Shown: piece after piece, positions 35,119-43,208 of the stretch
Position numbering within the stretch: the stretch's first letter is position 1
Layout: the number at the start of each line of letters is the position of its first letter
NCBI GenBank assembly: GCA_947589225.1
Contig: CANQBC010000014.1
Coordinates: forward strand, 1 to 54,960
Reading direction: 5' to 3'
DNA length: 54,960 bases
Source: an uncultured Oscillospiraceae bacterium
Lineage (GTDB): Bacteria; Bacillota; Clostridia; Oscillospirales; Oscillospiraceae
Program-made: the position numbers and the translations under genes
The notes under the pieces: generated by a model
Told to the model about the DNA's origin: nothing
Seen by the model: the letters and a program-made list of their open reading frames with translations, nothing else
The model's database searches: none

Positions 35119-37929
35119 TTACAGGCTCTTGACGACCCCGGCGCACCTTTCGCAAAGCTCCGTGTGATCGGGATCCGCGCCCACACTCCCGGCGCGCGTC
35201 CAGCAGCGGGCGCACCTGGCCTCCCCGCAGGGCTGAACGTCCACCGTCACGCCGGGGAAGCTCTCGCCGGCAAGGCCCTGACCTTCGCCCCAAATCACGC
35301 TTACGCGGGAGACGATAAACATCTGAGCAAGATCCATACCGGAAAGCTTATCTAAATCGTCCCTGGCGGCGTGGTCGACGTACAGGGTGACAGCGGCGTC
35401 CAGGGGCTTGCCGATGGACTTGTCCGCGCGGGCAAGCTCCAGCGCCTTGAGAACATCGGCGCGCAGAGCGATGAGCTTGTTCCACCGCTCCGTCTCCGCC
35501 TCGTCAAAGACGTACTCCGGGTGGACCTTCGGCATATCGTTGAGCATCACATGGAGGGGGTTGGCCGTCTTGTCGTGGGGCATGGCCTGCCAGATCTCGT
35601 CGCTGGTGAAAGCAAGGATCGGAGCAAGCAGCCGCACCACGGCGTCCAGGATGGCGTAGATGGCGCTCTGGGCGCTGCGGCGGGAGAGGGAATCCGGCGC
35701 GTCGCAGTAGAGGCGGTCTTTTATAATGTCAAGGTAGAAGCTGGACATCTCCACCACGCAGAAGTTGTGAATGGCGTAGGTGACGCCGTGGAATTCAAAC
35801 CGTTCATAGGCCGCAAGGCACTTTTCCACAAGGGCGTCCAGCTGGACGAGCGCCCACTTGTCAAGGGGTAACATATCCTTGAAATCCACGGGCGCGTCCG
35901 GGTCGAAGCCGTTGAGGTTCCCCAGGATATATCGGGCCGTGTTGCGGATCTTCAGGTACTTGTCGCTGAGCTGCTTGAAGATATTCTCGGAGCAGCGCAT
36001 ATCGTTGCGGTAGTCGGCGGAGGCGGCCCAGAGCCTGACCAGATCCGCGCCGTACTTCTTGACGATGTCCTCCGGGGAGATGCCGTTGCCCAGGGACTTG
36101 TGCATGACGCGGCCCTCGCCGTCCACGGTCCAGCCGTGGGTGAGGACGGTCTTATAGGGCGCCGCGCCCTTCACCGCCACGGCGGTGAGAAGGCTCGACT
36201 GGAACCACCCGCGGTACTGGTCGTTGCCCTCCATGTACATGTCGGAGGGCCAGCAGCCGGGGGCGTCCTGCTCCATGGAGGCGATATGGGTGGAGCCGGA
36301 GTCGAACCAGCCGTCCAGCGTGTCCGTCTCCTTCTCAAAGTGACGGCAGCCGCACTCCGGGCAGGCAAAGCCCTCGGGGGCCAGCTCGTCGGCACTGAGC
36401 TCGAACCAGGCGTTGGAGCCGCGTTCCCGGAAGAGCCGGGAGATCTTTTCGATGGTCTCGGGCGTGCAGATGGGCTTGCCGCACTCGCGGCAATAGAGCA
36501 CCGGGATGGGCAGGCCCCAGTGGCGCTGACGGGAGATGCACCAGTCGGCGCGCTCGCGGATCATGGAGCTGATGCGGTCGCGGCCCCAGTCGGGAAGCCA
36601 GGTGACCGACTCGGCGGCCTTTACCGCCTCCTCCTTAAAGGCGTCCACGGAGCAGAACCACTGGTCGGTGGCGCGGAAGATGATGGGGTTCTTGCAGCGC
36701 CAGCAGTGGGGGTAGGAGTGGGTGATGTTCTCGGAGGCCAGGATGGCCCCGCAGGCCGTAAGGTCGTTGAAAATCGGCTCGTGGGCCTTGAGGACGCTGA
36801 GGCCCTCGTACTTCCCGGCGTCGGCGGTGAACCGGCCCGCATCGTCCACGTTGACCACAAGGTCGCGCCCGGAGGGGATCTGGGGGTACTTCTGGCAGAC
36901 GAAGAAGTCGTCCGCGCCGTAGGCCGGGGCGGTGTGGACGCAGCCGGTACCGGCGTCCAGCGTCACGTGGTCGCCCAGGATGACAAGGCTCGTCTGGTCG
37001 AAAAGGGGGTGCTGGGCGGTCATCAGCTCCAGCTCGGAGCCCTTGAACGTGGCCAGAACCTCTTTTACCTCAAGTCCAGCCTTCTTGAGAACGGTCTCGG
37101 CAAGCTCCTTTGCCATGATATAGACCTCGCCGTTGGAAGCGCGGGTCAGGGTGTAGTCGTAGCCGGGATTCAGGCAGATGGCCAGATTCCCCGGGATCGT
37201 CCAGGTGGTGGTAGTCCAGATGACGAAGTAGATGTTGTCAAGGGGGGCGATCCCGGCGAACTTGCCCAGGTCGTCCTTGACGCGGAACTTCACGAAAATC
37301 GTGGTGACGGGATCCTCGCTGTACTCGATCTCCGCCTCGGCCAGGGCCGTCTCGTCGTGGGGGCACCAGTAGACGGGCTTCTTGCCCTTGTAGATGTAGC
37401 CCTTCTCGTACATCTTCCCAAAGACGCGGACCTCCTCGGCCTCAAACTTCGGATCCATGGTGAGATACGGGCGATCCCAGTCGGCCAGATACCCAAGCCG
37501 CTTGAATTCGTCCCGCTGGATGTTCACGAAATTCTGCGCGAACTCCTGGCAGGCGGAGCGGAACTCGGGGACGGACATTGCCTTGCGGTTCAGCTTCTGC
37601 TGCTTGATGATGGCCGACTCGATAGGCATGCCGTGGTTGTCCCAGCCGGGTGTAAAGGGCGTCCGATACCCGGTCATGGATTTGTAGCGGACGATGAAGT
37701 CCTTGATGGCCTTGTTGAGGGCGTGGCCCATATGCAGATGGCCGTTGGAGAACGGAGGGCCGTCGTGGAGCACAAAGAGGGGCTTGCCCTCGTTGCGCTT
37801 GAGCATTTCATGGTAGAGGTCGATCTCATTCCAGCGCTCCAGCATCCCCGGCTCACGCGTCGGAAGGGACGCGCGCATGGGAAAATCAGTCCTGGGAAGG
37901 TTGACTGTGGCGTTATAGTCCTGTGGCAT
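35119..37929 (-). CDS. ileS: Isoleucyl-tRNA synthetase
   Basis: This 936-residue class I synthetase shows the HIGH element as HMGH (66-69) in DGPPFSNGHLHMGHA, the editing (CP1) domain with WTTTTWTIPGN, and CISRQRHWGLPIPV. The KMSKS loop reads VMHKS in GRVMHKSLGN, a deviation from the consensus. The C-terminal zinc knuckle has two CxxC pairs (CARC, CERC). GAGG lies 9 nt before the ATG. It follows divIVA by 29 bp. No T-box leader is present in that short gap, so its regulation is probably through the operon promoter. Confidence 0.96.
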   Translation of the reverse strand: MPQDYNATVNLPRTDFPMRASLPTREPGMLERWNEIDLYHEMLKRNEGKPLFVLHDGPPFSNGHLHMGHALNKAIKDFIVRYKSMTGYRTPFTPGWDNHGMPIESAIIKQQKLNRKAMSVPEFRSACQEFAQNFVNIQRDEFKRLGYLADWDRPYLTMDPKFEAEEVRVFGKMYEKGYIYKGKKPVYWCPHDETALAEAEIEYSEDPVTTIFVKFRVKDDLGKFAGIAPLDNIYFVIWTTTTWTIPGNLAICLNPGYDYTLTRASNGEVYIMAKELAETVLKKAGLEVKEVLATFKGSELELMTAQHPLFDQTSLVILGDHVTLDAGTGCVHTAPAYGADDFFVCQKYPQIPSGRDLVVNVDDAGRFTADAGKYEGLSVLKAHEPIFNDLTACGAILASENITHSYPHCWRCKNPIIFRATDQWFCSVDAFKEEAVKAAESVTWLPDWGRDRISSMIRERADWCISRQRHWGLPIPVLYCRECGKPICTPETIEKISRLFRERGSNAWFELSADELAPEGFACPECGCRHFEKETDTLDGWFDSGSTHIASMEQDAPGCWPSDMYMEGNDQYRGWFQSSLLTAVAVKGAAPYKTVLTHGWTVDGEGRVMHKSLGNGISPEDIVKKYGADLVRLWAASADYRNDMRCSENIFKQLSDKYLKIRNTARYILGNLNGFDPDAPVDFKDMLPLDKWALVQLDALVEKCLAAYERFEFHGVTYAIHNFCVVEMSSFYLDIIKDRLYCDAPDSLSRRSAQSAIYAILDAVVRLLAPILAFTSDEIWQAMPHDKTANPLHVMLNDMPKVHPEYVFDEAETERWNKLIALRADVLKALELARADKSIGKPLDAAVTLYVDHAARDDLDKLSGMDLAQMFIVSRVSVIWGEGQGLAGESFPGVTVDVQPCGEARCARCWTRAGSVGADPDHTELCERCAGVVKSL

Positions 37930-37958
37930 TTCGGATTTCCTCGCTTAAACTTTCTTAC

Positions 37959-38915
37959 TTATTTGTCTTTCTTTCCGGCTTTTTTCCTGGGCTCCTCGGG
38001 CTCCTCGTCCCCGTAATTGGCGCCGAATCGAAGGTCGGAGAAATCAAACTTGGGCCGGGGCGTGGTCATCTCGTCCTCCTCGTCCCAGGCGATGCGCTTT
38101 GTCTCGCCGCTGCTGGAGTAGAAGCGGCGCACGGCCTCAATGTCGATACGGCGGGTAGCTCCCCCGTTCTCGCCGTCGTCGGCGGAGACGGGCGCGGGCC
38201 CGATATCCCCTCCCAGATCCACACCCTCGGGGGGCGCGGGTTCAACCTCCAGCTCGGGCTCCGGTTCCGGCTGGGGGGCGGGTATGTACGTGGGCCCACC
38301 CTCCGGCTCCCCGGCGGGTTTCTCCGCGGAAGCGGGGGCGGGCTTCACGGCGGCCTTCACCGGGGCGGCGGCCGCGGGAGCGGCGCGCTCGGGCTCCGGG
38401 GAGATCACCGGCTCGCGGCCCGGCTCCGGGGCGGCCTCCGTTTTTTTGGCCCCGCCGAACTGGGCGTTCACACCGTCAAGCTTTGTCAGAAACGCCTCAT
38501 ACTGCTCCAATATCTGGCGGGACGCGGCCACGAAAGCGGCTGTCTTGACCTTGGCGGCCTCCAGCTTCATGTCCTCATGGGAGATGTCCTCCGCCACCTT
38601 CGCCCGGGACTCGTCGGAATCCCTGGCCGCGGCGGCCACCATCTCGTCGCATTTGGCCTTCGTCTCGGCCATCATGTCGTCGCTCATCTTCTGAGCGGTC
38701 AGAAGCGCCATGCGCATGGCGTCCTCGGTGGATCGGTACTCCTCCACCTTCTCCACCAACACCTTGAGCTTGCCCTTAAGAACCATGTTGTCCTTATAAA
38801 GGGCGGCGTAGTCCGCGGCGAGCTGCTCCAGAAACTCGTCCACCGACGTCATATCATACCCGCCGAATACCGCCTTGGGAAGCTCCTTGCTCTCAATGTC
38901 CTGAGGTGTCAACAT
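37959..38915 (-). CDS. divIVA: DivIVA-domain division/polarity protein
   Basis: The 318-residue protein has an N-terminal DivIVA lipid-binding motif (LTPQDIESKELPKAVFGGYD) and a long coiled coil (about 25-170). The C-terminal half is Pro/Glu/Ala-rich and disordered, and ends in basic residues. DivIVA proteins bind curved membranes at septa and poles and recruit division or sporulation factors. The long acidic tail exceeds Bacillus DivIVA by about 150 residues. Its place between sepF and ileS is standard, though ylmG and ylmH are missing. Confidence 0.9.
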   Translation of the reverse strand: MLTPQDIESKELPKAVFGGYDMTSVDEFLEQLAADYAALYKDNMVLKGKLKVLVEKVEEYRSTEDAMRMALLTAQKMSDDMMAETKAKCDEMVAAAARDSDESRAKVAEDISHEDMKLEAAKVKTAAFVAASRQILEQYEAFLTKLDGVNAQFGGAKKTEAAPEPGREPVISPEPERAAPAAAAPVKAAVKPAPASAEKPAGEPEGGPTYIPAPQPEPEPELEVEPAPPEGVDLGGDIGPAPVSADDGENGGATRRIDIEAVRRFYSSSGETKRIAWDEEDEMTTPRPKFDFSDLRFGANYGDEEPEEPRKKAGKKDK

Positions 38916-39057
38916 TCCAATCCCATCCTTTCATCGTCTCGGAGGCCGCTTTGCCCCGCCCTCTCTTCAACCGGGCCAGGGCGCCGCGTTCATTCCTCCT
39001 CTCCAAACGCGCTCCGGCCCATCCGGCCGGCGTTTGAAGCTCTCTTTTTATATTAAA

Positions 39058-39528
39058 TCAGAAGTAAAGGCCGTTGTTCTCAAGCTCGTCTATCAGATCG
39101 CCCATGAGGTTTACGTTGTAGGGCGTGATAAGGTAGGTACCCTGAGCCACCTTCTTTATCTTGCCGTCCTGGGCGAAAGCCACGCCGGAGAGGAAATCCA
39201 GAAGTCTTCTGGAAATGTCCTTGTTGGTGGACTCGAGATTCAGCACCACCGTGTGCTTGTCCCGAAGGTGCTCGGCGATGTTGGCCGCGTCCTCAAACTT
39301 GTCGGGCTTTACAAGCACCACCTGCAGCTGGGTGGTGGCGTGGATGTTCACCACCCTGTTGGACTCCCTGCGATCCTCGGCGGAGTTCCCGGTGGGGACG
39401 CGGGTGGGCGCGGCGGTGCGGGGCGTCACGGGGATCTTCTCCGGCGCCCGAGGGGTAAAGTCCTCAAATTCGTCGTCCTCGTCGTCGTAGGGCCGTGTCA
39501 GTTTCTTAAGCTCGCTCAAAAATCCCAT
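39058..39528 (-). CDS. sepF: Cell division protein SepF
   Basis: The 156-residue protein bundles and tethers FtsZ to the membrane. It has an N-terminal amphipathic helix (MGFLSELKKL), an acidic/proline linker, and the SepF core (VVNIHATTQLQVVLVKPDKFEDAANIAEHLRDKHTVVLNLESTNKDISRRLLDFLSG...YLITPYNV). The ATG at 39528 has GGAGG 8 nt upstream; the upstream TTG at 39543 overlaps this site. It follows yggS by 33 bp. Confidence 0.93.
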   Translation of the reverse strand: MGFLSELKKLTRPYDDEDDEFEDFTPRAPEKIPVTPRTAAPTRVPTGNSAEDRRESNRVVNIHATTQLQVVLVKPDKFEDAANIAEHLRDKHTVVLNLESTNKDISRRLLDFLSGVAFAQDGKIKKVAQGTYLITPYNVNLMGDLIDELENNGLYF

Positions 39529-39561
39529 TAGTGTAGCCTCCAAAAATAAAATAAGGGGTTT

Positions 39562-40269
39562 TTACCTGTCGTAGTGTCTCTCACCGAAAATGGCCGAGCC
39601 TACTCTCACCATATTTGCGCCGCAGGCGATGGCCAGTTCAAAATCGGCGCTCATTCCCATGGACAAAATACTCATAGTAACATTATCGTATTTTTTCGCG
39701 CTCATGTCAATAAAAAGCTTGCGCATTTGCTCAAAATATCTTTCGGTTTTTTCCTTTTTTGTCTCCACCGGGGGTATTGCCATCAACCCCCGGACAAAAA
39801 TCCCGTCGATTTGGGCGGCTTCCTCCACAAGCCCGGGAAGTCCCTCCGGCGCCACGCCGGACTTTGCCTCCTCGCGGCCGATATTGACCTCCAGAAGCAC
39901 GTCCTGGGACGTCCCAAGCTCAACGGCCTTTTTCCCGATCAGCCTCAAAAGCTCCGCCGAGTCGGCGGATTCGATCAGATCCACCCGTCCCACGACGTTT
40001 TTCACCTTGTTCTTCTGAAGGCGTCCGATAAAGTGCAGCGACGCGCCCGCGTAGGCGTTCTCAGACAGCTTACCCTCCAGCTCCTGCACCCGGTTCTCGC
40101 CAAAAAAGCGGATCCCGGCGTCATAGGCGGCCCGGACGGCCCAGGTGTCGTTCATCTTTGACGCGGCCACAACGGTGACCTCGTGTCCGGCCCTTTCGGC
40201 GGCGATCGCCGCCCGCTCAAGCACCCGCCGGGCGTTGTCCCGGATTTGGCTCAGGCTCAGCTCTCCCAT
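39562..40269 (-). CDS. yggS: PLP homeostasis protein YggS/YlmE
   Basis: The 235-residue single-domain PLP-barrel protein controls the free pyridoxal-phosphate and amino-acid balance. The PLP lysine is Lys38 in VVAASKMN. Other family motifs are FGENRVQE, HFIGRLQKNK, GLMAIPP and the near-C-terminal LSMGMSADFELAI...VRVGSAIFG. The ATG at 40269 has GGAGG 7 nt upstream; the GTG at 40275 is too close. Linkage to sepF is a conserved Gram-positive arrangement. Confidence 0.92.
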   Translation of the reverse strand: MGELSLSQIRDNARRVLERAAIAAERAGHEVTVVAASKMNDTWAVRAAYDAGIRFFGENRVQELEGKLSENAYAGASLHFIGRLQKNKVKNVVGRVDLIESADSAELLRLIGKKAVELGTSQDVLLEVNIGREEAKSGVAPEGLPGLVEEAAQIDGIFVRGLMAIPPVETKKEKTERYFEQMRKLFIDMSAKKYDNVTMSILSMGMSADFELAIACGANMVRVGSAIFGERHYDR

Positions 40270-40271
40270 AC

Positions 40272-41453
40272 TCACTCCTCCACCACGGCGTTGTCGTAAA
40301 GATTCGCGGCGCGGACGATAATGATATCGCCCTCCCGGAGGCCGTCATGCGTCGCCTCCACCATATAGTAATCCCCGCTCTCGGCAATGATATTGATAGC
40401 CGTCTCATGGGCTGTGATGCCGCGGAGCACGTAGCAGATCGTTACCCCGTCCTCATTGAGGTGTACCGCCTCCTTAGGCACACCCACGCCGGACATCGTT
40501 TCAAAAACGATCTCCGCCGCGGCCTCCCTGAGGGCCGCCACGTCCTGCATGTATTTGTCTGTGGAGAACACCACGGCGCACCTGCCGCCCTCGGGGAGGC
40601 TTACGTTCTCCACCCTCATGGACAGCTCGGCGGAGTATGTCCTTGAAAAGGCCAGCTTCACATTTTGCCCCGGCGTCAGCTTCCGGGCGCTGATTTCATC
40701 CATCTCCGTGACGTAATACCACCTGATGCCGCGCACCAGCTTGCCCACCACGTTGGCCCCCACGGTCTTGGGAGAGGAGAAGAGGCTCCTGTACTGAGTG
40801 GGGCTCAGATCGTCCATATCCGAGGGCTTGACGCTCTCAAATCCGTCCGCCGCAAAGGAGAAGGTGCCGGAAAATGGCGCGGTGACCCGCCCGGTGTCGG
40901 AGGAGGCGCTTTGGGCAAGGTCGTGAAGCTGCCCCTCAAGGGCGGCGATCTCCTCCGCCTCGCTGCCCGTTGCCAGGGCCGTGCCCGAAATGATATAGGC
41001 GTCCACGTCCTGCTCTATCTCGTACAGCTGCGAGAGATCCCCGGAGGACACCGCTTTTGAAAGGGAGATGATCGTCTCCTTTGAAAGCTGATCCTCGCTC
41101 TTGCCGTTTTTGATGGCGGTGAGCTGCCGTATCTTGAGTTGTATCTCGCTTATCTGCTGCGCCCGCTCCATGGCCTTGGCGCCGGAGTACCGCACGGCGA
41201 TGGTCTCGCCGGCGGCCAGCTTCGCCCCCTCCGTCACCGTGACGGCGATGTCGGAGCCGGAGGCCGTCAGCAGCTCCTCGTCCCGGACGATGTATCCCGA
41301 TGTCTCAAGCCCGTCCCGAAGCTCCATGCCGGAGGCGTTGACGGTACGCAGGGGATCGCGGTAGCTTGTCACAAAGGAGATGCCCAGATATGCCATGACC
41401 GCCGCGAACACCAGGACCGCCACAAATTTAATTATGGAATCGCTCCGCTCCAT
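40272..41453 (-). CDS. HlyD-like membrane-anchored adaptor in the division operon
   Basis: The 393-residue protein has a single N-terminal helix (about 9-30, IIKFVAVLVFAAVMAYLGIS). An extracytoplasmic region follows with a lipoyl-like beta domain split by a helical hairpin (about 100-165; ISEIQLKIRQL) and beta-barrel segments (VTAPFSGTFSF, PGQNVKLAFS). The layout is that of periplasmic adaptor (HlyD) proteins, but no exporter lies nearby. As first gene of yggS-sepF-divIVA it may act in division or envelope assembly. AAGGAGG is 13 nt before the ATG at 41453, and the more upstream ATG at 41480 lacks a site, so the start is uncertain. Confidence 0.75.
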   Translation of the reverse strand: MERSDSIIKFVAVLVFAAVMAYLGISFVTSYRDPLRTVNASGMELRDGLETSGYIVRDEELLTASGSDIAVTVTEGAKLAAGETIAVRYSGAKAMERAQQISEIQLKIRQLTAIKNGKSEDQLSKETIISLSKAVSSGDLSQLYEIEQDVDAYIISGTALATGSEAEEIAALEGQLHDLAQSASSDTGRVTAPFSGTFSFAADGFESVKPSDMDDLSPTQYRSLFSSPKTVGANVVGKLVRGIRWYYVTEMDEISARKLTPGQNVKLAFSRTYSAELSMRVENVSLPEGGRCAVVFSTDKYMQDVAALREAAAEIVFETMSGVGVPKEAVHLNEDGVTICYVLRGITAHETAINIIAESGDYYMVEATHDGLREGDIIIVRAANLYDNAVVEE

Positions 41454-41494
41454 ACCTATGTCCGCGCCTCCTTCCGGCATACGTTAACCAATAA

Positions 41495-41523
41495 ATTATA
41501 TCACGCTTTTCATCATTTGTCCA
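41495..41523 (-). promoter_or_regulatory. Promoter of the division/ileS operon
   Basis: TGGACA, a 17-nt spacer and a perfect TATAAT lie 40 bp upstream of the HlyD-like start. It abuts the repeat element. Confidence 0.75.
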
Positions 41524-41552
41524 TTTAATATTCACATTTGGCAAAAAATAAA

Positions 41553-41914
41553 AATCAGAGCGGGTTTCCCCGCTCTAATTTCAGATTGTCAAAAAACTCA
41601 AATTGAGTATTTTTTCCGGCGGCATGTACGTCGGAAAAAATACCTTTTGTCGCCCAAGTGTGCCGGCGTCCTCGCGCAAGCCGCTTAACCTCGCCCCGCC
41701 GCAAGGGCAGGGCTCAGGCGCAGGCTTGGCTCGTCCTTTCCCCACGCAATCATGATTGCGCGGGGACCCCGGCGCGCGCAGGGCGACGGCAGGGAAATTC
41801 CGCGTGAATTTCGCAAAATTCACGCGGAGTTTCCCGCACGTTCCCCTTTGTCGGAAAAGGCCAAAGGCCTTTTTCGACAGGTTGGAATCAGGGCGGGTTT
41901 CCCCGCTCTGATTT
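41553..41914 (-). repeat. Dispersed palindromic element, copy 3, bracketed by the hfq terminator
   Basis: A 29-bp sequence containing a full hairpin occurs at 41553-41581 and again at 41886-41914 with two mismatches. Only the distal copy keeps the T tract. Inside lie the hairpins 41600-41640, 41735-41766, about 41793-41834 and 41850-41878, plus the core shared with copy 2. Apart from the promoter at 41495-41523, this fills the 433-bp gap between hfq and the HlyD-like gene. Confidence 0.8.
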
Positions 41915-42184
41915 TTATCGAAGCGCCGGTTCCCTCTCCGGCAGTATTTCCGGTTCCTCCTCAAGCTCGGGGATCGAAAGGCTCCTGGCCGGGGCGATGG
42001 TGGAGATGGCGTGCTTGTACACCATCTGCTGCTTCCCCTCGCTTTCCAGCATCACGGTAAAGTTGTCGAAGCCCAGCACCGCGCCGCGCATCTGAAAACC
42101 GTTGACCAGAAACACAGTCAGCGGCGCCCTTTTTTTCCGCGCCTCGTTCAAAAACGAATCCTGAATGTTAAGTGTCTTTATCAT
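41915..42184 (-). CDS. hfq: RNA chaperone Hfq
   Basis: The 89-residue Sm-fold protein forms hexamers and mediates small RNA-mRNA pairing. Sm1 is [42 protein letters not shown] in outline, and Sm2 is [15 protein letters not shown], with the Y/F-K-H signature. The C-terminal tail is short and acidic. AAAGGCGG precedes the ATG. It follows miaA as in most bacteria and may use a -10 TATAAT at 42275-42280. Confidence 0.95.
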   Translation of the reverse strand: MIKTLNIQDSFLNEARKKRAPLTVFLVNGFQMRGAVLGFDNFTVMLESEGKQQMVYKHAISTIAPARSLSIPELEEEPEILPEREPALR

Positions 42185-42274
42185 ATGTAAGCCGCCTTTC
42201 CGCGCGATCGCGCGCGCTGTATATATTTGGGGCGCGCTCCGGGTCTCCCCGCCGTCCCCTCCGGCGTCTTACAT

Positions 42275-42280
42275 ATTATA
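42275..42280 (-). promoter_or_regulatory. Possible hfq promoter -10 box
   Basis: A perfect TATAAT lies 90 bp upstream of hfq, just past the miaA stop. The best -35 candidate (TCGACA) is 19 nt away, so the promoter is only moderately supported. Confidence 0.4.
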
Positions 42281-42284
42281 CCAG

Positions 42285-43208
42285 TCATTTTAAGAAATTT
42301 GTCGAAAGAAACACGGCTTTTTCAAAATCCGGTTCTTTTTCAAAATTCAAATGAAGCGCGCTATCATACCGCTTGCACCAGCTGATCTGGCGTTTGGCGT
42401 ACCGGCGGGACTCGCGCTTGACGGTCTCCACGGCCTCGTCAAGCGGGCTTTCTCCGGTAAGGGCGGCGCATATCTCCTTATACCCGATGGCCTGCATGGC
42501 GGTGTGCCGCGGCGTCAGGCCCATCCGGAGGAGCCGTTCCACCTCCTCCGCCAGCCCCCGCTCCATCATCCTGTCCACCCGCCGGTCGATGCGGTCATAG
42601 AGGTCCGCCCGGTCGGCGAACCCCAGGACGATGGTTTTTGCGTCGTACCTCGGCGGCCTTTTTTTCGTCTCAAGGTCGTGTTCCGAAATGCTCCCGCCGC
42701 ATTTGGCGATCTCCAGCGCCCGGACAATGCGCTTTTTGTCGTTGGGATGGAGCTTTTTTGCCCGCTCCGGATCGGCGGCGGCAAGCTCCTCGAGCAGCTT
42801 TTCCCCGCCAAGCTCGTCGTACCGCGCCGCCAGCTCCTCCCGCAGCCGCCCGTCCTCCGGCCTTCCCTCAAAGTCCCGGCCGGAGATCAGCGATTCGATA
42901 TAAAGCCCCGTGCCGCCCACGATAAACGGCGTCCGCCCCCGCCGGAGAATGTCGTCGCACGCCGCGGCGGCCTCCTCCACATAGCGGGAGACGGAGTAGC
43001 TTTCAAAGGGGCTGACCACGTCGATCATGTAATGGGGTACCCCGCCCATTTCGGCCTTTGTGGGCTTCGCCGTCCCCACGTCCATGTATCTGTACACCTG
43101 CATGGAATCGGCGGAGACCACCTCGCCGCCCAAGAGCTTCGCCAGACGCACGCCCAGCTCCGTCTTGCCCGTGGCGGTAGGCCCCGTGATGACCACGACT
43201 TTTCTCAT
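42285..43208 (-). CDS. miaA: tRNA dimethylallyltransferase MiaA
   Basis: The 307-residue enzyme adds the isopentenyl group to A37 of tRNAs reading UNN codons. It carries the P-loop GPTATGKTELG (about 9-19), SADSMQVYRYMDVGTAKP, GGTGLYIESLISG, and the C-terminal RRYAKRQISWCKR. The product is the substrate of MiaB, encoded 3 kb away on the other strand. The ATG overlaps the mutL stop by 4 bp. Confidence 0.95.
   Translation of the reverse strand: MRKVVVITGPTATGKTELGVRLAKLLGGEVVSADSMQVYRYMDVGTAKPTKAEMGGVPHYMIDVVSPFESYSVSRYVEEAAAACDDILRRGRTPFIVGGTGLYIESLISGRDFEGRPEDGRLREELAARYDELGGEKLLEELAAADPERAKKLHPNDKKRIVRALEIAKCGGSISEHDLETKKRPPRYDAKTIVLGFADRADLYDRIDRRVDRMMERGLAEEVERLLRMGLTPRHTAMQAIGYKEICAALTGESPLDEAVETVKRESRRYAKRQISWCKRYDSALHLNFEKEPDFEKAVFLSTNFLK

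Noticed and set aside
42200-42222. A GCGCGATCGCGCGC palindrome upstream of hfq
   Set aside because: It looks like a simple alternating GC stretch; I have no evidence for a protein-binding role.
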